Shown here piece after piece: positions 52,401-61,257 of a DNA stretch of 64,000 bases. The translations under genes were made by a program, and so were the position numbers. The DNA is from Pseudomonas tritici. GTDB taxonomy: Bacteria > Pseudomonadota > Gammaproteobacteria > Pseudomonadales > Pseudomonadaceae. Below the pieces are notes generated by a model. It ran no database searches and was not told the origin of the DNA. It saw only the letters and a list, made by a program, of their open reading frames with translations. The stretch lies in NCBI RefSeq assembly GCF_014268275.3, contig NZ_CP077084.1, forward strand, positions 124,001-188,000, in the 5' to 3' direction. Within the stretch, counting starts at the first letter, position 1; every line of letters starts with the position of its first letter.

Positions 52401-55205
52401 ACCCTGAACACCGCAACCCCGGGCGATTTCACTCTGCAACTCAAAGACGCCAACGGCAACCTGCTCAACCAGATCGACTACAGCGTGGCCGGGCGTGGCA
52501 ACACTTCGCGCTCACTGGAACGCAACGCCGAGCTGCAACTGCGCCTGGATAAACGCAGCTACGCCACCGGTGATGAGATCGCCATCAGCATCCGTGCGCC
52601 CTACACCGGCGCCGGCTTGATCACCATCGAACGCGACAAGGTCTACACCCAGCAGTGGTTCAAGGCCGACAGCACCAACAGCGTGCAACATATCCGCGTT
52701 CCGTCAGGGCTTGAGGGCAATGCCTACGTCAACGTGCAGTTTGTGCGCGATATGGGTTCGGCCGAGGTGTACATGAGCCCGCTGTCCTATGGTGTGGTGC
52801 CGTTCAGCATCAACCTGGATGCGCGACGCATGGCGCTGAAGGTTGAAGGCCCGGCGAAAATCGAGCCGGGGCAGATGCTGGATATCAAGGTCACCGCCGA
52901 CCGCCCGGGCCGCGCAGTGGTGTACGCGGTAGATGAAGGCATCCTGCAAGTGGCGCGCTACCAGACGCCGGACCCGCTGGGCTTCTTCTTCCAGAAGCGT
53001 GCGCTGGAGGTAGGCACCAGTCAGATCCTTGACCTGATCCTGCCGGAATTCAGCCGCCTGCTGAGTGGGGCGGCGCCCGGTGGCGATACGGAAGGCGCCC
53101 TGGCCAATCACCTCAACCCATTCAAGCGTAAACATCAGCCGCCCGTGGCGTGGTGGTCTGGGTTGGTAGACCTGCCAGCCGGCGAAACCCTGCTGCATTA
53201 CCAGGTGCCGGACAGCTTCAACGGCAAGCTGCACCTGTTTGCGGTGGCAGTGGACAGCGACAGCGTCGGTGTCAGCGAAGCCAATACCGAGGTGCGCGGG
53301 CCGATCGTGATCACGCCAAACGTACCGGCCTTTGTGGCGCCGGGGGATGTGTTCAACGTCAGCGCCGGGGTGTTCAGCAACCTCGATGCAGCGGCGGACG
53401 TGAAGTTTGAACTTCAGACCAGCGATGGCCTGAAGGTACAGGGCGACAAGGGCAGCACGTTGTCACTGCAACCGCGCAAGGAAGGCACGGCCGAGTTCAA
53501 GATCAAGGTGGGTGAAATCCTCGGTTCGGCTGACCTGCGCTTTGTCGCCGTATTGCCCAACGGCAAGCGTATCCAGGTGGCGGAAACTACCTCGATCCGC
53601 CCGCTGAGCGAACATCGCGTGGCACTGAGCCTGGGCCGTTTCGACAGCGCCAGCAAAGAACTCAAACCTACTCGCGAACTGTTCAGCCAGCTGCGTGACG
53701 TGCAACTGGGCGTGGCTGCCTCGCCGCTGGTATGGGCCAATGGCCTCAAGCATTACCTGGATGACTACGGCTATGCCTGCACCGAGCAATGGGTGTCCAA
53801 GGCCATGCCGGCGTTGATCTGGGGCGGTAACGCACCGGAAGCCGAACAAGCCTTCAGCAGTGCCGTGCGCATGCTGCGCCAACGCCAGAACCAGGCCGGT
53901 GGCTTCGGTTTGTGGGCAGCCAACCCGGACGTGGCGCCGTACGCCAGCCTGTACGCCACCGACTTCCTGATCGAAGCCAAGGAGCGCGGGTTGCCGGTAC
54001 CGGAAGATCTGCTGGTGCGCTCGAACGCGTATCTGACAGACCTGGCCAACGGTCCTAGCGAAGGCCTGTCGGAATTGCGCAACCGCGCCTACGCCAGTTA
54101 CCTGCTGAGCCGTCAGGGGATTCTGGTAAGTGGTGCATTGAGCGATATCCGCGAGCGCTACGAGAGCTACTTCAAGGACACCTGGCAGAACGACCTGGGC
54201 GCCGCTTACCTGGCTGCCAGCTACAAATTGCTCAAGCAGGATCGCCAGGCCGATGCACTGTTCCGCAAAATCCCATGGCGTTCGCTTGTGGATAAGTGGG
54301 ACAGCGACGGTTTGTATTACGACCCGCTGGTGCATGATGCCGAACACCTGCACCTGCTGGCGCGCCACTTCCCCGAGCTGATGGACGATGTGCCCACGGC
54401 CTTGCTGGATAAACTCGGCAAGCGCCTCAATGAGCAGCGTTACAACTCGCTGTCGGCGGCGCTGTTGCTGCGCGCCCTGGACAACTATGGCCAGCGCGCG
54501 CAAAGCGACATGACCCTCAAGGCCACCGCCTGGCTGGGTGACAAGCAGCAGCAATTGCTGGAGATGGCCGGTCAGCCACCGCGCGCCGCCGTGCCAGGCA
54601 CCACGCAAAAGCTGGTGATGGAAAAATCCGATGGCCCGGCCGCGTTCTACATGCTCAGCGAAGCCGGTTTCGACAAGGGCGCCAAGCTCAAGCCGATCAA
54701 CAATGGCCTGGAAATCATCCACGAATACCTCGACCTCAAGGGCGAGCCGGTGAGCAAGGTGGCGGTAGGTGATGAGTTCCTGGTGCGCCTGCGTCTGCGT
54801 GCTACAGACCGTGATCAGGTGCAGCAAGTGGCCGTGGTCGACTTGCTGCCGGGTGGCGTAGAGCCTGTGTATAACTTGCCGCCGGAGCCGGAAGCCGCCA
54901 GCAGTGAGGAAGGTGAAGGCGAAGCGTCCGAATACGTGGAAGAAGACAGCCAGGAAGCGGACGCATGGCAAGCGCCCATCGGCGAAACCGAGCTGAGCAC
55001 CTGGCAGCCGGACTATGTGGACGTGCGTGATGATCGAGTGGTGTTGTACGGCACTGCGCTGCGCGATGTAGGCACTTTCGTCTACCGTGTGCGCGCCACC
55101 AACGCCGGCACCTTCAATACGCCACCGGCCTACGCCGAAGGCATGTACGAAACCACCCTGCAAGGGCGAGGCAAAGTAGGCCAGCTTGAAATTACCAAGC
55201 CTTAA
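49401..55205 (+). CDS. Bacterial alpha-2-macroglobulin, membrane-anchored
   Basis: A 1934-residue periplasmic protein. A hydrophobic anchor lies at residues about 50-75; the rest is macroglobulin-type beta domains, then the thioester domain with the CTEQ motif at Cys1460 ('YACTEQWVSKAMP'). Such proteins trap proteases that enter the periplasm, forming a covalent thioester link. The start at 49401 has AGGGA eight bases upstream. Its end overlaps the PbpC gene by 20 bases, the conserved YfhM-PbpC pairing: PbpC repairs cell wall while the macroglobulin guards it. Confidence 0.92.
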   Translation: MFDSFKAISRRIVGALLTVVGAVFGQWHPPLWLRATGRGLANLGSKARAYPRQTGACVLGLVLLAAAGFYGWHWYSNLPQPHTASYSLHKPNLTDYTQQPPVVDNLQVRFGESVAPLAAIGKPVTDGITLNPAVAGTWRWSDDRTLQFVPEKDWPIDAHYTLDLAKKNLLADGVLLDQYSTQFSTQPFRATLAQNELYQDPSNPTLKQLVATFHFSHPVDEDNLRKRVTVTLGKGLAYRDAQLPNRPEITFDEKKLNAYVRSAALATPLESTPVSAKLDEGIKARDGGNASSAPLVAEVTVPGRYRLTFTGAEVSFVDNERGEPEPVLMFSSSSAVADDTIAGKVQAWLLPEKAQDDTRPYNSNEIDDALLARSTKVNLTHVPSVEPLNTLHAFKFKAPAGRAVYVRVPANLEAIGGYLAKNPTASLISMPAYPRTLQFLSDGALLSLNGEKRLGFMARGVPGAHVEIARLLPNQLQHLVDQSSGSFARPNFGNEYFDRMVERQSLDIPLSSNDPAKTVYDNVDLSHYLTANGGRRGIFVLKLSPQDDPAERTFEYEHNSTSDLRFIVVTDLGIIAKRSSDGSHDVYVQSIGNGSPVSDAQVDIIGRNGLPVASGHTDGEGHAHFAKLDELRREKTPLMYVVTRGNDQSFLPIARQSQQLDLSRFDVGGLEEDGAIDRLSAYLFTDRGLYRPGETAHLGMIVRSGNWKGALQGLPVELQITDPRGLEVIRQPLKLSASGFETFDFPSSEVAPAGEYTATLQLIGQKQTRTDLGSVSFKVRDFEPDRMKVSLSLHDTPVQGWIPPDQVVAKVTAMHLFGAPASGRRVTAKMSLSPTLAAFDRYPDYRFRLNDSLEDASTEDLAETTVDDNGQAVLDLNLQRFANSTYRLQVMTQVFEAEGGRNVAAQSALLVSSAPYLVGVKSQDSLSYVAKDAPRQVQWLAVAPDLTPLAVDGLTSEVVEHRYVSVLVKQSNGTYKYESRIKNISQPAQPLVMTAQGAKQTLNTATPGDFTLQLKDANGNLLNQIDYSVAGRGNTSRSLERNAELQLRLDKRSYATGDEIAISIRAPYTGAGLITIERDKVYTQQWFKADSTNSVQHIRVPSGLEGNAYVNVQFVRDMGSAEVYMSPLSYGVVPFSINLDARRMALKVEGPAKIEPGQMLDIKVTADRPGRAVVYAVDEGILQVARYQTPDPLGFFFQKRALEVGTSQILDLILPEFSRLLSGAAPGGDTEGALANHLNPFKRKHQPPVAWWSGLVDLPAGETLLHYQVPDSFNGKLHLFAVAVDSDSVGVSEANTEVRGPIVITPNVPAFVAPGDVFNVSAGVFSNLDAAADVKFELQTSDGLKVQGDKGSTLSLQPRKEGTAEFKIKVGEILGSADLRFVAVLPNGKRIQVAETTSIRPLSEHRVALSLGRFDSASKELKPTRELFSQLRDVQLGVAASPLVWANGLKHYLDDYGYACTEQWVSKAMPALIWGGNAPEAEQAFSSAVRMLRQRQNQAGGFGLWAANPDVAPYASLYATDFLIEAKERGLPVPEDLLVRSNAYLTDLANGPSEGLSELRNRAYASYLLSRQGILVSGALSDIRERYESYFKDTWQNDLGAAYLAASYKLLKQDRQADALFRKIPWRSLVDKWDSDGLYYDPLVHDAEHLHLLARHFPELMDDVPTALLDKLGKRLNEQRYNSLSAALLLRALDNYGQRAQSDMTLKATAWLGDKQQQLLEMAGQPPRAAVPGTTQKLVMEKSDGPAAFYMLSEAGFDKGAKLKPINNGLEIIHEYLDLKGEPVSKVAVGDEFLVRLRLRATDRDQVQQVAVVDLLPGGVEPVYNLPPEPEAASSEEGEGEASEYVEEDSQEADAWQAPIGETELSTWQPDYVDVRDDRVVLYGTALRDVGTFVYRVRATNAGTFNTPPAYAEGMYETTLQGRGKVGQLEITKP

Positions 55206-57483
55206 GCGCCTGACGCCGCTGCTGGCAGCGGCGGTTCTACTGGCGGGGTTGCGGCTGTGGCCCCATGCCCCGCTGGAACAGGCCGTGACCTCGTCACGGG
55301 TGGTATTGGCCGACGACGGCTCGCTGCTGCGCATGACGTTGGCGGATGACGGGCAATACCGTCTGTGGCTGCCGCTGGAGCGCATGTCGCCGTCATTGGT
55401 CGAGGCCTTGCTGCTCAAGGAAGACCGTAATTTCTACTGGCACCCGGGGATCAATCCCCCGGCGTTGCTGCGCGCAGCCCTGGCCACCTACAGCGGTGGC
55501 CAACGCCAGGGCGGGTCGACCTTGAGCATGCAACTGGCGCGGCGCTTGTGGGATCTGAACACCCGCCAAGTGCCAGGCAAGTTGCAGCAGATGGCGTTGG
55601 CGCTATGGCTGGAAGCACGCTACAGCAAGCACGATATTCTTGAGGCCTACCTGAACCTGGCGCCCATGGGCGGCAATATCGAGGGCGCCGAGGCAGCGAG
55701 CCGCATCTACTTTGGTAAGTCGGCGGCGCAACTGTCGTTGTCCGAAGCGCTGGCGTTGGCGGTGATCCCGCAGCAACCGGGGCGACGTGCGCGCTTCGGG
55801 CCGTCATTGCAAAACGCGCGGCTGCGCTTGATGGCTGACTGGCGCGAGACTTATCCACAGGACCCGCGTAACGACAGTTTGTTGGACCTGCCTCTGGAGG
55901 CGCGCAACCGCCAGCAGATTCCTTTCCTGGCGCCGCACCTGAGCGAGCAATTGCTGGCATCCCAGCCCGGCAACGAGTTGAACAGCACCCTCAACTTGCC
56001 CTTGCAACAGTTACTCGAACGCCTGATCACCGGGTTTATCGCCGAGCGGCGCAGCACCGGTGTGGAAAACGCTACGGCCATCCTGATCGACAGCCGCGAC
56101 CAGAGCGTCAAGGCGCTGGTAGGGTCGGCGGATTACTTATCCACAAGCCTCCACGGTCAAGTGAATGGAGTGCTGTCGCGACGCTCGCCGGGGTCGACGC
56201 TTAAGCCGTTTTTGTACGGCCTGGCGCTGGACCAGGGGGTGATCCACCCGATGAGTATCCTCAAGGATCTGCCAAGTAATTTCGGCTACTTTCAGCCGGA
56301 AAATTTCGACGGCAGTTTTGTCGGGCCGCTGACAGCCCGGGATGCGTTGATCCGTAGTCGAAATATCCCGGCGGTGTGGCTGGCCAGCCAGGTTAAGTCG
56401 CCGTCCTTATATGGATTGCTGCAGCGCGCCGGTATCAAAGGCCTGCGCGACGAAAGCCACTACGGTCTGGCGTTGGCCCTCGGCGGCGGTGAGATGACCC
56501 CGGAAGAACTGGCGCGGCTGTATGTGATGGTGGCCGGTGACGGGCGCTTGCGGCCCTTGCGCTATTTGCAGGAACAGCCCCAGACCACCGGCGCCCAACT
56601 GCTAACGCCCCAAGCCGCCTTCATGGTGCGCGACATGCTGCGTCGCAACCCACGCCCGGATGGCTTGCCTGGCCGCCACTGGCGCACCGCCTGGAAAACC
56701 GGCACCTCTTGGGGGTTCCATGATGCATGGAGCGCAGGCCTGGTCGGGCCGTACGTGCTGGTGGTGTGGGTGGGCAACTTTGATGGCCGGCCAAACCCGG
56801 CGTTTATCGGCGCCAAGACGGCTGCGCCGCTGTTTTTCCGCATCGCCGACGCCCTGCCCCTGGCCCTGCCGAATGTGGTGATCAAACCCGACAAGCCACC
56901 CGCCGGACTGGTGCGCATCGACATCTGCGCCGCCTCCGGCGAGTTGCCCAACCGCTGGTGCCCGCAAACCCGCAAGACTTGGTATATCCCCGGCGTCTCG
57001 CCGATTCGCGTGTCCAACCTGCACCGCCCGGTGCTGATCGACACCCGCACCGGTAAAGCCGCCTGCCCGCCGTTCGAGGCGCAATACACCCGCGAAGAAG
57101 TCTTCGAGTTCTGGCCCAGCGACGTGCAACGCCTGTACCGCGCCGCCGGCCTGCCGCGGCGCACGCCGCCCAACGTGATGAAAAACTGCCAACCCAACCG
57201 CATCAGCGACCAGAGCGAAGCGCCGCAGATCCGTTCGCCGCTGACCCAGGTGAGCTATCAGCTGCGCCTGTCCCAGCCACAGGAAAGCATCCCGCTGAAT
57301 GCCAATGCGGCCAGCGATGCGGCGACGTTGTACTGGTTCGCTGATCAAACCTTGATCGGCCAAGGGCCGCCGCAAACCACGCTGAATTGGCGGCCGGGCA
57401 AGTCGGGGGAGTATCGGTTGCGAGTCAGTGATGATCAGGGGCGCAGTGCGAGCCGGGGGTTGCGGGTGGAGTTTGTGCCTTAG
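55186..57483 (+). CDS. pbpC: Penicillin-binding protein 1C
   Basis: A 765-residue bifunctional cell-wall enzyme. One N-terminal membrane anchor is followed by a transglycosylase domain ('EDRNFYWHPGINPPALLRA', 'GGSTLSMQLARRLW'), a transpeptidase domain (SxxK 'GSTLKPF', 'SRN', 'KTGTSWG') and a C-terminal PBP1C extension. It starts with TTG at 55186, 20 bases inside the alpha-2-macroglobulin gene; no ATG of equal quality is present nearby. The pair is translationally coupled. Confidence 0.92.
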   Translation: MKLPSLKRLTPLLAAAVLLAGLRLWPHAPLEQAVTSSRVVLADDGSLLRMTLADDGQYRLWLPLERMSPSLVEALLLKEDRNFYWHPGINPPALLRAALATYSGGQRQGGSTLSMQLARRLWDLNTRQVPGKLQQMALALWLEARYSKHDILEAYLNLAPMGGNIEGAEAASRIYFGKSAAQLSLSEALALAVIPQQPGRRARFGPSLQNARLRLMADWRETYPQDPRNDSLLDLPLEARNRQQIPFLAPHLSEQLLASQPGNELNSTLNLPLQQLLERLITGFIAERRSTGVENATAILIDSRDQSVKALVGSADYLSTSLHGQVNGVLSRRSPGSTLKPFLYGLALDQGVIHPMSILKDLPSNFGYFQPENFDGSFVGPLTARDALIRSRNIPAVWLASQVKSPSLYGLLQRAGIKGLRDESHYGLALALGGGEMTPEELARLYVMVAGDGRLRPLRYLQEQPQTTGAQLLTPQAAFMVRDMLRRNPRPDGLPGRHWRTAWKTGTSWGFHDAWSAGLVGPYVLVVWVGNFDGRPNPAFIGAKTAAPLFFRIADALPLALPNVVIKPDKPPAGLVRIDICAASGELPNRWCPQTRKTWYIPGVSPIRVSNLHRPVLIDTRTGKAACPPFEAQYTREEVFEFWPSDVQRLYRAAGLPRRTPPNVMKNCQPNRISDQSEAPQIRSPLTQVSYQLRLSQPQESIPLNANAASDAATLYWFADQTLIGQGPPQTTLNWRPGKSGEYRLRVSDDQGRSASRGLRVEFVP

Positions 57484-57857
57484 GAGTGGTTGTCGCACTC
57501 AGCAAGTTCAACGTAGCTTGACTCCCCGCCTCCCGTCGCACCCGATAACCACCCCCAGACGAAGCTCAGCGTGGTACGCCCGGCCTGGTCGACGTCGACC
57601 GTGCCACGAGACCAACCGGCCAGTAGTTTGCCTTCTGTCGTCACGCACTGATAAAGCAATTCGATGGTATCAGGGCCGGTTACACGCCCGACCTGCTGGC
57701 CGAGACGAATCCTTGCGCCTTGGTAAGTGCTCGAGATGGCATCGCCATCGACAAGGTAATGAAACACCGTGCCCGTACCTGAGAGACCTTGGGTATTGTT
57801 TGCGACCGCAAACCGGCGATTGTTCAAACGTGCGTGAATCTGGGAAGAGGGTTGCAT
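57480..57857 (-). CDS. Small beta-rich protein (database family 'n-acetylglutamate synthase', name doubtful)
   Basis: A 125-residue, soluble, strand-rich protein with the pattern 'LNNRRFAVANNTQGLSGTGTVFHYLVDGDAISSTYQGARIRLGQ' and a C-terminal 'GGESSYVEL'. It resembles a small family annotated n-acetylglutamate synthase, but nothing in it looks like an acetyltransferase, so I treat the function as unknown. Overlaps the pbpC stop by four bases, convergent. No clear ribosome-binding site was seen. Confidence 0.55.
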   Translation of the reverse strand: MQPSSQIHARLNNRRFAVANNTQGLSGTGTVFHYLVDGDAISSTYQGARIRLGQQVGRVTGPDTIELLYQCVTTEGKLLAGWSRGTVDVDQAGRTTLSFVWGWLSGATGGGESSYVELAECDNHS

Positions 57858-58259
57858 CGAGGTCGCATCCTTTCGCTGGAACCTGGAGACCCCAAGGGTG
57901 GTTTTAGAGAATTAAAACTGTCGCAGAGCCCCCTGAAAAAAGGGGGCTGCAGCCAATCTCTGAGAAAGCGCAAAACTGTCGCAAGCGGCCAAAACAACAG
58001 GTCAGACACAAGCTCTAGAGAATTAAAACTGTCGCCACCATGTAGGACAAGCCTTTCCGCGGCTTGACCAACTGTTACCGCGCGGCGACCTCAGCAACCT
58101 GATCGTATCGGGCTGATGAACATACCATGGCCAAGTCATGTAGTTTAGCGTGATGCTAGTTCGGCAAATTAGCTTCAATTCCGCGCAACAGATGGTGGAA
58201 TATTCCGATACGAAACCGATGGGTGTTTGCTCACCGGCCCCTTTCTTTAATCAGCAGGG
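57858..58259. repeat. Non-coding stretch with short direct repeats and a hairpin
   Basis: TAGAGAATTAAAACTGTCGC occurs at 57905-57924 and 58016-58035, and its core AAAACTGTCGC again at 57972-57982. Between the first two copies sits an exact hairpin AGCCCCCT/AGGGGGCT (57927-57934 with 57941-57948). No gene was seen in the 402 bases. Repeated short motifs like this occur at insertion-sequence ends, so this may be a decayed element at the edge of the island. Confidence 0.55.
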
Positions 58260-59534
58260 CTACTGGCATGCCGGACAGCTTTCCCGCCCTGAGTCATGAC
58301 ACTTGTCACAGTGACTATGGCCCTCCTCACCGTTCGCTCCGCTGGAACCATGACACTGTCGACACCTGACCTCTTCCGACCCACCGCAAGTCAGGCAGTC
58401 GTCTTCGGACAAAAGGCCTGTTCCTTGGCAAGGATCGCAAAGAACAGTTCCCTGACCATCACAATAGTCACAGGCGTCTGCGTTGACCCCACCCTCACCT
58501 TCGCACCGGTTGCACTGGCGCGACTTCCCAGCATCCGGATCGTACCAACAACCATCTCCGCCGCAATCAGGACAAGTAACCCCCGCGCGACCACCGTGGC
58601 AGTTCGGGCAACTGCTGTAGCCATCATCACAATGTGGGCAAGCAATAAGACACGACACATCAACTCTCCCCCTTGGGCAATAATGCGCGATGAGAGCTTG
58701 ATACATTCCTATCTTCCAATGATTCACAAATGGAGCGGTAGCCTCACCCACATCTAAGATCGTTTCCCTGATATCTTGCTCAGACAATCCTTTATCACGC
58801 ATGCGATCCATTTGCGCCAATATCGTTATCGCATTCTTACCCGCAATAGACCTGTACCTTCCAGCGATATTGAAGTCGACAAAATGTTTGGTTGCTCTCG
58901 CCTTGTCTACAGCCTCCCAATGGACAGGGGGCTTTACTATAAAATCAAAAACACCAGGTTTTTCAGCGTTTCCTGGTCTAAAACTTGCAAATATCCATTG
59001 TTCAGTAAAAAAGCAGTCTTTGTCGGTATAAGGCTGAATTATTTGAGATTCGGCATCCACGGCAAATGCCGTAGCTTTAGCATCCATATTACAGTCCCTG
59101 CATGAGGGCACTAAATTGCTTGGCAAAATCGCAAACTGCGGAAAATTAAATTTTGGCAAGAAATGATCTAAATTTCTAGGAGTGCCAAGTCCACCGCAAA
59201 AAGGACAGTCATCAAGAGCAGCGGCTAATAGATAGTCGTATATTTCCCTTGCTGGTTTAGAGCCCGGAACCAAATATTGCTCATAAACTTTAACCAGATC
59301 AGACTTTTTCAACAGTCCAATTACAACTGGATCCGGGCCCGCCTTCAAATCGATTGGCGCAATTGTATATAGGTTTCCAATTTTTGATCTCTGCTCGTAC
59401 TGTAAAGCAGCGACTAGAAGTTCTGCTTTAGCTCCTTCCACCCCGGCTTTTAATACAGCATTTCCAGTTACACCCTCTATGCAACGGTCGATTACATATT
59501 CAGGATTATACTTTTCACAATTAAGACGCATCAT
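58260..59534 (-). CDS. HNH nuclease with a tail of ten CxxC zinc knuckles (Septu PtuB-like)
   Basis: A 424-residue protein. The HNH core has Cys110, Cys113, Asp123-His124, Asn140, Cys145 and Cys148. The middle (about 150-290) is unassigned. From residue 299 to 424 there are ten CxxC pairs, many as CxxCxGxG, more than twice the DnaJ zinc domain. It overlaps the ATPase gene by 14 bases (start 59534, AGGAG seven bases upstream). ATPase-HNH pairs are the layout of Septu anti-phage defence, where the HNH part is the nuclease; the knuckle tail is not part of that core and may bind nucleic acid. Confidence 0.72.
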   Translation of the reverse strand: MMRLNCEKYNPEYVIDRCIEGVTGNAVLKAGVEGAKAELLVAALQYEQRSKIGNLYTIAPIDLKAGPDPVVIGLLKKSDLVKVYEQYLVPGSKPAREIYDYLLAAALDDCPFCGGLGTPRNLDHFLPKFNFPQFAILPSNLVPSCRDCNMDAKATAFAVDAESQIIQPYTDKDCFFTEQWIFASFRPGNAEKPGVFDFIVKPPVHWEAVDKARATKHFVDFNIAGRYRSIAGKNAITILAQMDRMRDKGLSEQDIRETILDVGEATAPFVNHWKIGMYQALIAHYCPRGRVDVSCLIACPHCDDGYSSCPNCHGGRAGVTCPDCGGDGCWYDPDAGKSRQCNRCEGEGGVNADACDYCDGQGTVLCDPCQGTGLLSEDDCLTCGGSEEVRCRQCHGSSGANGEEGHSHCDKCHDSGRESCPACQ

Positions 59535-61098
59535 GGGCGCGCTCCTGATCTCTTGTTTCCACTAAAGACCTAAGCAGTGCCCTCCCCTCCAAACCAAGCT
59601 GACCACTATACTCACTGATTATTTCCTCATATTTCTTCCCACTTCTAACAGACGCAGCCAACAAATCATGAAATCCTGAGCGATCAACCTCCAAGTTGAA
59701 AACCTCACTAGTGATAACACCAACGTTCTCTCCAAATGTTTCGATTTTAGGTCGGATAGTCACAGAAGCCTTACCTACTCTATTTATCACCCATGCACAC
59801 GACTTAGGTATTTCTTGCAAGACTACCGGCGAGTGTGTAGCGATAATAGCGACACCATTTCGGTCGTGAAGAAGATCTGCTAATGCTCGAACGAAAGCTG
59901 ACAATAGTGGAGGGTGCAGGTGGCTTTCTGGTTCGTCTAAAAGAACAAGCGTTTTTTCTTCGACTAAAGCAACTAGCCGGGTTATTGTCAACAAAACAAC
60001 AGAATGCCCTGAACTCATTTTTTCTAGATATGGCAAAGCTTTGCGATAATAATTATCGTAGAAAATTTGCGAGTCCGCCTGACTTGTTCCGCTTAATTCT
60101 TCTTTAATAGCACGAAATACAGACTCTAGCTGATGAAGGCCCATTCTGGAGAAATTTTCATCTGATCCAAGCTTTTCTATAGCTTTTAGCCAGCTATCTA
60201 CTTTCCCGGGAGCACCAAAACATGCGACCAGCGATTTTATACAGTCTCCGCGCAACTCTTGCAGGGTTTTCAGGCTATCATCTATTCCCACTTTTTTAAG
60301 GCCGACATAAAAATAACACGTACCTTTTGCAGGGTCCGGTTGGTCAGCAGGCGGAGTGAATGGGTCGAACACACTGAACGAAACAGACACCAAGCTGCTA
60401 AAATAGTCGGAAGCAATAGGAGACCCAGATTTATCTAGAAAAAAACCTTGGTTCTTTTTGTTATTAACTGATTCAATCATTCCATTGAGTAAAGTTGTCT
60501 TACCTACACCATTACGACCGATGATCGCGTGCACATTGGTGTTTGGCTTGACGTCGACAGAAACGTCAAACGACATTGTTATGCTGCCCACATCCGAGTC
60601 TTCAGGTCGTCTATATTGAAAGGCGTATTCGGTAAGCTCTGCCTTACCCCATAAAATACGCGCAAACTGGCCTTTCACCACAGAAAGGCTGTGATATCTC
60701 AATAAAGAAGTCCCAAAGACATCCTCGCCAGTAATTTCCTGAATAATTTCTGGCTGGACCACTATATCGCGTAGCGCTGTTAGCACAGTCCGCCTGGTAT
60801 CGCGATTAAGCTTGGTCATAGCTTTGTAGAAATCAACGCTATTACCAAGTGAAAAATATCGTTTATCTAGCTCAGTGAAGCTTTTATCCAATGTAGAAAA
60901 CGTAGAAACACTTGTGGTTTGTCCTTTGAATGCTATTTTAATGCTACCAACGATTACATAATTCCCATTAGCATCATGCAATGACATATCAAACATTGTC
61001 ACATATGAGTAATCATTCCAGTTATCCTTTTTTAGATAGACGGTATTTCTACCTAACTGCGGCACCGTCGCGTCAACGGTCAACACCTTAAATTCCAT
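59521..61098 (-). CDS. ABC/SMC-type AAA ATPase of a probable defence system (PtuA-like)
   Basis: A 525-residue ATPase. An N-terminal 185 residues of unknown type precede Walker A 'GRNGVGKTT' (193-201). A helical insert, signature 'SSGHS' (362-366), Walker B 'TLVLLDEPES' (Asp388, Glu389) and 'ATHSP' (His422) follow. This AAA-type core is shared by Septu, OLD-like and related defence ATPases. ATG 61098 is preferred over GTG at 61107 because of AGGTG upstream. Lower GC than core genes, gene overlap with the HNH protein and the neighbouring nuclease all suggest a phage-defence module. Confidence 0.8.
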   Translation of the reverse strand: MEFKVLTVDATVPQLGRNTVYLKKDNWNDYSYVTMFDMSLHDANGNYVIVGSIKIAFKGQTTSVSTFSTLDKSFTELDKRYFSLGNSVDFYKAMTKLNRDTRRTVLTALRDIVVQPEIIQEITGEDVFGTSLLRYHSLSVVKGQFARILWGKAELTEYAFQYRRPEDSDVGSITMSFDVSVDVKPNTNVHAIIGRNGVGKTTLLNGMIESVNNKKNQGFFLDKSGSPIASDYFSSLVSVSFSVFDPFTPPADQPDPAKGTCYFYVGLKKVGIDDSLKTLQELRGDCIKSLVACFGAPGKVDSWLKAIEKLGSDENFSRMGLHQLESVFRAIKEELSGTSQADSQIFYDNYYRKALPYLEKMSSGHSVVLLTITRLVALVEEKTLVLLDEPESHLHPPLLSAFVRALADLLHDRNGVAIIATHSPVVLQEIPKSCAWVINRVGKASVTIRPKIETFGENVGVITSEVFNLEVDRSGFHDLLAASVRSGKKYEEIISEYSGQLGLEGRALLRSLVETRDQERAHDAS

Positions 61099-61257
61099 TT
61101 TCAGCACCTACTTTCTAAAGAATTTACTATGGATAGCGATCCGGGCTTTAAGCGTGTAGCACAGATGCTGAGCAACCAATAATGTGTCCAGGAAAAGATG
61201 ACAACAACTGGTTCCAAATAGGGTGCAAATACAAACTTAAATCGCGCCCCCCCTAAT

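Noticed and set aside
53463..55418. 651-codon minus frame opposite the macroglobulin gene
   Set aside because: The plus strand carries the CTEQ thioester domain and runs continuously; the opposite frame is compositional.
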